Of a DNA stretch of 64,000 nt, positions 61,435-64,000 are shown piece by piece. Every line of letters starts with the position of its first letter. Position 1 is the stretch's first letter. The translations under genes and the position numbers were made by a program. Below the pieces are notes generated by a model. That model ran no database searches, was not told the DNA's origin, and saw nothing but the letters and a program-made list of their open reading frames with translations. The DNA lies in NCBI GenBank assembly GCA_947648205.1, contig CANSNC010000004.1, positions 35,544 to 99,543 on the forward strand, written 5' to 3'. The DNA comes from an uncultured Mycoplasma sp. Its GTDB lineage: Bacteria; Bacillota_I; Bacilli_A; Mycoplasmatales; Mycoplasmoidaceae.

Positions 61435-62063
61435 GTGTTTATCTTTGGAAATATGGGATAAACCAACTATAAACACAAAAATAAAACTTAAATAACTACA
61501 TATAAAAAGTGTAAAAAATTTAACTAATGATATATTGGTTGGGTTTGCTATTTCTAAAACCCAATTTGTGCCAATTTGAGCTTGGATAAATGTGTTGATT
61601 CTGATTTAAATTTATTGATAGAATAAACTAAATCACTATAGAATCTATTAGTTAATTATATGGGCCTTTCAATCATAATATTCTCTATCAATATTAGTAT
61701 TATTAAATTTTCTCAATTGACTGGCTTGCAAAGTAATCAACATAGGTTTGTTATCTTAAATATTTGATTACAACAAGATTAATTTGTTAATTAAGTAAAA
61801 ATTTTCTCGAACATATGAAATTGGGGTACTCAGAGTTTGAGAAATAAAAATATGTTTATTTACTTAATATGATTTCTAATAATTTTTAAATTTTGCTTTA
61901 TAAGCTAATCGATAGTGGACTTAAAATGTCCAACTATAAAATGTAGTTATCAACAACAACCTTGGACTAAGTAAATATTCAAATTATTAAATGAATTATT
62001 ACTTAAAATGATTAGTTACCAAACAAATAGGAGGAAAGCCTATTTGTTTTTTTTTTTTTTTTT
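61435..62063 (+). ncRNA. Large ornate non-coding RNA, about 630 nt
   Basis: No reading frame longer than a few dozen codons fits this interval. It starts just after a TATAAT and ends in a 10-bp terminator with a long T run. I find nested or local helices throughout. The first is ATTGG/CCAAT (61534-61538 with 61571-61575) around TTGGGTTT/AAACCCAA (61539-61546 with 61557-61564). Others are ATTGATAGA/TCTATCAAT (61614-61622 with 61684-61692) around AACTAA/TTAGTT, and GTAATCAA/TTGATTAC (61733-61740 with 61764-61771). TTAAGTAAA/TTTACTTAA (61791-61799 with 61859-61867) surrounds TTTCTCGAAC/GTTTGAGAAA (61803-61812 with 61835-61844). Two bulged helices follow: 61912-61920 with 61928-61937, and 61962-61970 with 62012-62022. 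Size, terminator and gene-free context resemble the ROOL/GOLLD class; the family itself is not proven. It is not a tmRNA, RNase P RNA or SRP RNA by the motifs I know. Confidence 0.72.
62022..62063 (+). terminator. Terminator of the large RNA
   Basis: AACAAATAGG (62022-62031) pairs perfectly with CCTATTTGTT (62039-62048) around AGGAAAG, followed by a T run to 62063. Confidence 0.92.
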
Positions 62064-62176
62064 AATAGATTATTTGTTAATTAGTGCAATATTTTGCTGT
62101 TGTCACTTTTTTAGTGAATTTTAAAATGATATAATTTATATGATATTTATGAAATTTTAATACATGGAGTTAAAAC

Positions 62177-63325
62177 ATGGGCTTATTCAAAAATAATAAA
62201 AAAGAAAAAAAACAAGTAGAGCAAAAAAATGATGTTCAAGTTAATGATGGATGAATGAGAGAAGATTTTATTCTTGTAAGTAACAGAACAAAAGCAAAAG
62301 ATTTAAAACCTTATCAAAGACTTGTTGTTTTAAGAAAACCAGATGGTGAACAAAAATGTATTATTGATAAGTCATTGCCATTTAAAGAAATTGAAAGAAT
62401 TCAAGAATTAATTAATAAAAAAGGTTTTGTTGATATCAACTCAAAGGAATTTACAAGAATTATTCCTAATGATTTTAAAACTGAAAGTGATATATTTGAA
62501 GAATCAAAAGAATCTGTTGAAACTAGTGCTTTAGCAATTAAGAGAGCAGATAATTCTGATTATATTGATTTTTTAGTTGATCCAAACAAAATGCCAAAAT
62601 CAATTTTAAAATTAGAAGATGATAAACTTAAATATAAGCTTGATCCAAAACATACTTTAAAATCAAATAAAGTTGATGATGTTGATTTAATTGATGATAT
62701 TGAAATTTATATTCCTCATGAAGATAGAAAATTGAGATGAGATACTATTGATGAAAATGATTTTTCTAACAATGTTAACCATGACTTGAAACAAGTTAGT
62801 GATTTAAAAGTTGAAGAAGAAATAGTAGAAGATACTTTAGATGATACTATTCCTCCAAGTGATTACATTGGTAATATGGAAGAAAGTGTTGAAGCATCTC
62901 AAGAAGATAACTATAAATATGTAGATCAACAACAAGAAGTAGATCAACAACAAGAACAACAACAAGAAGTTTACAATGAAAACATCTATGAACCAACTGA
63001 TGAATATGCAAGTGAACAACCAGAATTAGAAATGCAATCAACAGAAGAATTTGTTAGTGATGAACTTACTACAGAAAATTTTGAGCATGAAATTCCAAAA
63101 GAAACTGTAACTTCTTTCTTTAAAAATACAGTTGAATATGACTCTAGTATATATGACACTAATCGTCAACCTTCAGGAAATTATTATAAATTTTATGAAG
63201 ATACAAATAATAATCCTTTAGAAGCTAAAGTTGTAAATAAAAAAGTGAAAATGATTATTAGACGTAAAAAGATAGATGAAAAATTAATTGAAGCAAATGC
63301 TTTAAAGCGTCAAGGATTAAGATAA
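62177..63325 (+). CDS. Acidic, Gln-rich cytosolic protein, 382 aa
   Basis: GGAG lies 8 nt before the ATG, and TATAAT at 62130-62135 is a good -10 candidate. The protein has a Lys-rich N-terminus, a compact part (about residues 27-190) and a long acidic, disordered-looking region with a VDQQQEVDQQQEQQQEV tract (about 256-272). It ends in a basic segment (IIRRKK...LKRQGLR). No signal peptide and no membrane helix. This composition recalls cytoskeletal or attachment-organelle proteins of mycoplasmas, but there is no motif that proves it. A terminator follows at 63345. Confidence 0.82.
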
Positions 63326-63344
63326 TTATTAGTAATAAACTTTA

Positions 63345-63378
63345 ATTCCTATTTATTTGTTAAATAAATAGGATTTTT
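63345..63378 (+). terminator. Terminator of the acidic protein gene
   Basis: CCTATTTATT pairs with AATAAATAGG, followed by ATTTTTAT. Confidence 0.85.
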
Positions 63379-63437
63379 ATTTGTAAATTTATTGAAAAAT
63401 ATTTCTATAATAAATATAAGTGTAATAGGAGATAGTT

Positions 63438-63899
63438 GTGAATTATAAAGTTTATATTGCTGGTGGATTATTTAATGAAGCTGAAATAGCTCAAAGAAAA
63501 AAAGAAGGTGAATTATTAAGACAACACTTTAATGATAAATTGATTATCTTTAATCCAATTGAACAACCTTTTAATCAAGATAAATCAAATAATTTGCCTA
63601 CACCAATTGATATTTTTAATGGTGATACAAAAGCTGTTTTAGAATCTGATATTTTTATTGCTGATATTACAAATGATGATCCAGGTGTTTTAGTAGAACT
63701 TGGAATAGCTATAAGAAATAGAACTAAAATTATTATTTGTGTGAATTCAGATATTAGATTAAAAGGGTCTAATAAATATGAGATACCACCATATTCAATG
63801 AATCATTATGTTCTGGGTGGCATTTTAAAGTATGGACATTTAGTTAATAGTTTTGATGAAGCAATTAATAAGTTAGAAGAATTATTGAGTGTTTATTAA
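63438..63899 (+). CDS. Nucleoside 2-deoxyribosyltransferase family protein
   Basis: 153 residues with a GTG start; AGGAGA lies 6 nt upstream and TATAAT at 63406-63411. The family moves the 2-deoxyribosyl group between nucleobases in nucleoside salvage, which mollicutes depend on. The N-terminal VYIAGGLFNEAEI matches the base-binding strand, LESDIFIADITNDDPGVLVELG carries the catalytic Glu region (E in VELG), and EIPPYSMNHYVLGG closes the active site of the partner subunit. Length fits the 150-160 residues of the family. The exact base preference is unknown. Confidence 0.9.
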   Translation: MNYKVYIAGGLFNEAEIAQRKKEGELLRQHFNDKLIIFNPIEQPFNQDKSNNLPTPIDIFNGDTKAVLESDIFIADITNDDPGVLVELGIAIRNRTKIIICVNSDIRLKGSNKYEIPPYSMNHYVLGGILKYGHLVNSFDEAINKLEELLSVY

Positions 63900-63917
63900 A
63901 TAAGGTAGATATTAAAA

Positions 63918-63948
63918 AATTAGTAACAATATTTCATGTTACTAATTT
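63918..63948 (+). other. Perfect hairpin after the last gene
   Basis: AATTAGTAAC pairs with GTTACTAATT around a 10-nt loop 18 nt after the stop at 63899. It lacks a T run directly after it, so termination is possible but unproven. Confidence 0.55.
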
Positions 63949-63963
63949 GCTCGATTGAAATAT

Positions 63964-64000
63964 GAAGTGCAACACATATTGTAAAATATATGTGCACTTC
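63964..64000. other. Inverted repeat at the window edge
   Basis: GAAGTGC (63964-63970) pairs with GCACTTC (63994-64000), with an inner ACATAT/ATATGT. It is cut off by the end of the window, so its role, perhaps a terminator of the next transcript, cannot be judged. Confidence 0.4.

Noticed and set aside
62022..62048. GGAGGAAAGCC resembling the conserved GAGGAAAGUCC segment of RNase P RNA
   Set aside because: It lies in the loop and arms of a terminator at the very 3' end, whereas in RNase P RNA the segment is near the 5' end; no other conserved RNase P segment was found.
61435..62063. tmRNA as the identity of the large RNA
   Set aside because: No tRNA-like 5' and 3' ends, no GGTTCGAATCC-type T arm and no CCA-proximal pairing; the 3' end is a T-run terminator.
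62837..63041. Two minus-strand hydrophobic reading frames
   Set aside because: They are the reverse of the Gln/Glu-repeat codons (CAA/GAA give TTG/TTC), which mimic Leu/Phe-rich membrane proteins.

Overview
The window comes from a low-GC mollicute (Mycoplasma/Malacoplasma/Spiroplasma group). Nearly every long gene reads through TGA, often at positions where relatives carry Trp, for example WYPGHM in the RbgA-like protein. This is genetic code 4 (UGA = Trp), and all coordinates below assume it. The lipoboxes, the lack of cell-wall genes, the AT-rich intergenic DNA and the AGGAG-type ribosome binding sites fit the same assignment. The three tandem lipoproteins remind me of P35-type lipoproteins of the M. 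penetrans/M. iowae group, but I cannot fix the species.

Layout. 1-1380: end of an aldehyde dehydrogenase. 1.5-12.0 kb: an operon of three giant surface proteins, each with a signal peptide, a long ectodomain, a C-terminal membrane helix and a basic tail. 12.0-16.9 kb: three paralogous lipoproteins, each behind a promoter whose -35/-10 spacer is a pure T tract of different length. The third gene is a mosaic of the first two. 17.0-20.8 kb: a copper-type P-ATPase, an unknown protein and a divergent Nudix hydrolase. 20.9-32.6 kb: paralogous membrane and cytosolic families, a Cof-type HAD phosphatase, two DUF3137-like proteins and LemA. 32.7-36.5 kb: a heterodimeric ABC exporter. 36.9-43.9 kb: a surface-glycan cluster with an acyltransferase-3 protein, two SGNH-hydrolase lipoproteins, a secreted sialyltransferase-like protein and a small lipoprotein. 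44.2-51.3 kb: two more giant surface proteins with overlapping ends.

51.3-55.3 kb: lysS behind a short Lys-rich leader ORF with attenuator-like RNA structure, then a degenerate AsnA-like protein and an M20 peptidase. 55.3-58.4 kb: coaX, small unknown genes and a degenerate ManA-like protein. 58.5-61.3 kb: a compact RNA with two possible pseudoknots, pyrG and rbgA. 61.4-62.1 kb: a gene-free interval of about 630 nt with its own -10 box, many helices and a strong terminator, most simply a large ornate non-coding RNA. 62.2-63.9 kb: an acidic Gln-rich protein and a nucleoside 2-deoxyribosyltransferase family protein.

The best candidates for undescribed biology are the large RNA (61.4-62.1 kb), the lysS leader-peptide attenuator (51.3-51.5 kb), the T-tract promoters of the lipoprotein array (12.0, 13.7 and 15.3 kb) and the extracytoplasmic sialyltransferase-like protein (40.1-41.9 kb). 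No tRNA, rRNA, CRISPR array, transposase or origin was recognised.
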